A stretch of DNA of 13,431 nucleotides from DAOTYX01 sp034434635 (GTDB lineage Bacteria > Chloroflexota > Anaerolineae > B4-G1 > DUEL01): NCBI GenBank assembly GCA_034434635.1, contig DAOTYX010000021.1, positions 1-13,431 on the forward strand, given 5' to 3'. Below, in pieces: positions 13,298 through 13,431 of this stretch. The translations under genes were made by a program, and so were the position numbers. The notes below the pieces were generated by a model. The model worked only from the letters and a program-made list of their open reading frames with translations. It was not told where the DNA came from and did no database searches. The first letter of the stretch is position 1; each line of letters starts with the position of its first letter.

Positions 13298-13303
13298 TAT
13301 AAC
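13298..13303 (+). promoter_or_regulatory. Possible -10 box of the exported-protein gene
   Basis: TATAAC (5 of 6) lies 35 bases before the start codon at 13339. The region 16 bases upstream reads GTGGCA, a poor -35, so this is a tentative call. The rest of the gap 13219-13338 shows only a short CTCCGGAG palindrome. Confidence 0.3.
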
Positions 13304-13338
13304 TTCTAGGAAGCACCTGCTGCAAGGAGGCATTCGAG

Positions 13339-13431
13339 ATGAAAGGCCGTCTTTGGCAATTGCTCAGTGTTCTTACCATCGTGGGGCTGCTGATCCCCTT
13401 CTCTGCCCCGGTGGCGGCGCAGTATGAGGCT
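13339..13431 (+). CDS. Start of an exported protein (partial, cut by window edge)
   Basis: The start codon follows AAGGAGG (13324-13330) with an 8-base gap, and the frame is open to the end of the window (31 codons). The peptide is a textbook signal sequence: MKGRLW with two positive residues, a hydrophobic core (about 8-20), then PFSAPVAAQ with AxA-type cleavage likely after residue 27 or 28. The mature part is only a few residues, so the family cannot be named. It could be a secreted enzyme or a surface protein. Confidence 0.85.
   Translation, partial: MKGRLWQLLSVLTIVGLLIPFSAPVAAQYEA

Overview
The window is about 13.4 kb of GC-rich, gene-dense bacterial DNA. Its mix of genes suggests a member of the Chloroflexota (Anaerolineae-like): a Nudix-NadC-NadA fusion, an FHA protein next to a zinc-ribbon/pseudokinase/PP2C protein, a triple-LysM L,D-transpeptidase, a small HMA protein, an XPB-N-terminal-like protein and intergenic palindromes built from short repeated words. 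This assignment is inference; no marker gene is present. The proteins look chromosomal and housekeeping. I see no transposase, phage gene, CRISPR array or toxin-antitoxin pair.

Layout. (1) 1-201 is the 3' end of an unrecognised gene, followed by a palindromic heptamer repeat. (2) 266-4529 is a plus-strand NAD operon: promoter, a 782-aa Nudix-NadC-NadA fusion, NadB, and a short protein equal to only the RNA-binding lobe of the RNA 2'-phosphotransferase KptA/Tpt1. Each junction is a 4-base GTGA overlap. Together NadB, NadA and NadC turn aspartate and dihydroxyacetone phosphate into nicotinate mononucleotide. (3) 4500-4675 is a tRNA-Gln(CUG) unit whose probable promoter lies in the last codons of the KptA-like gene, with a hairpin after it. 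(4) 4695-7000 is a phosphosignalling pair: a membrane-anchored FHA protein, and a protein combining a zinc ribbon, a degenerate kinase fold and an intact PP2C phosphatase. (5) 6987-8952 lies on the minus strand: a DUF1232 membrane protein, an HMA metal-binding protein and an exported LysM L,D-transpeptidase. (6) 9120-11974 is a plus-strand pair: an XPB-N-terminal-like protein without a helicase motor, overlapping galactokinase by 19 bases. (7) 12025-13431 holds a 16-cysteine zinc-ribbon protein behind a consensus promoter, two heptamer tandem arrays, a rubredoxin-like protein and the start of an exported protein.

The points most worth following are the trifunctional NAD fusion with its translationally coupled KptA half-protein, the zinc ribbon inside a dead kinase fused to a live phosphatase, and intergenic DNA that repeatedly takes the form of 7- or 9-base words arranged as tandem arrays or palindromes. 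One palindrome lies downstream of a plus-strand promoter-like sequence with no gene after it, so it is a candidate small RNA. Five promoter-like sites, on both strands, share a 16-base spacer.
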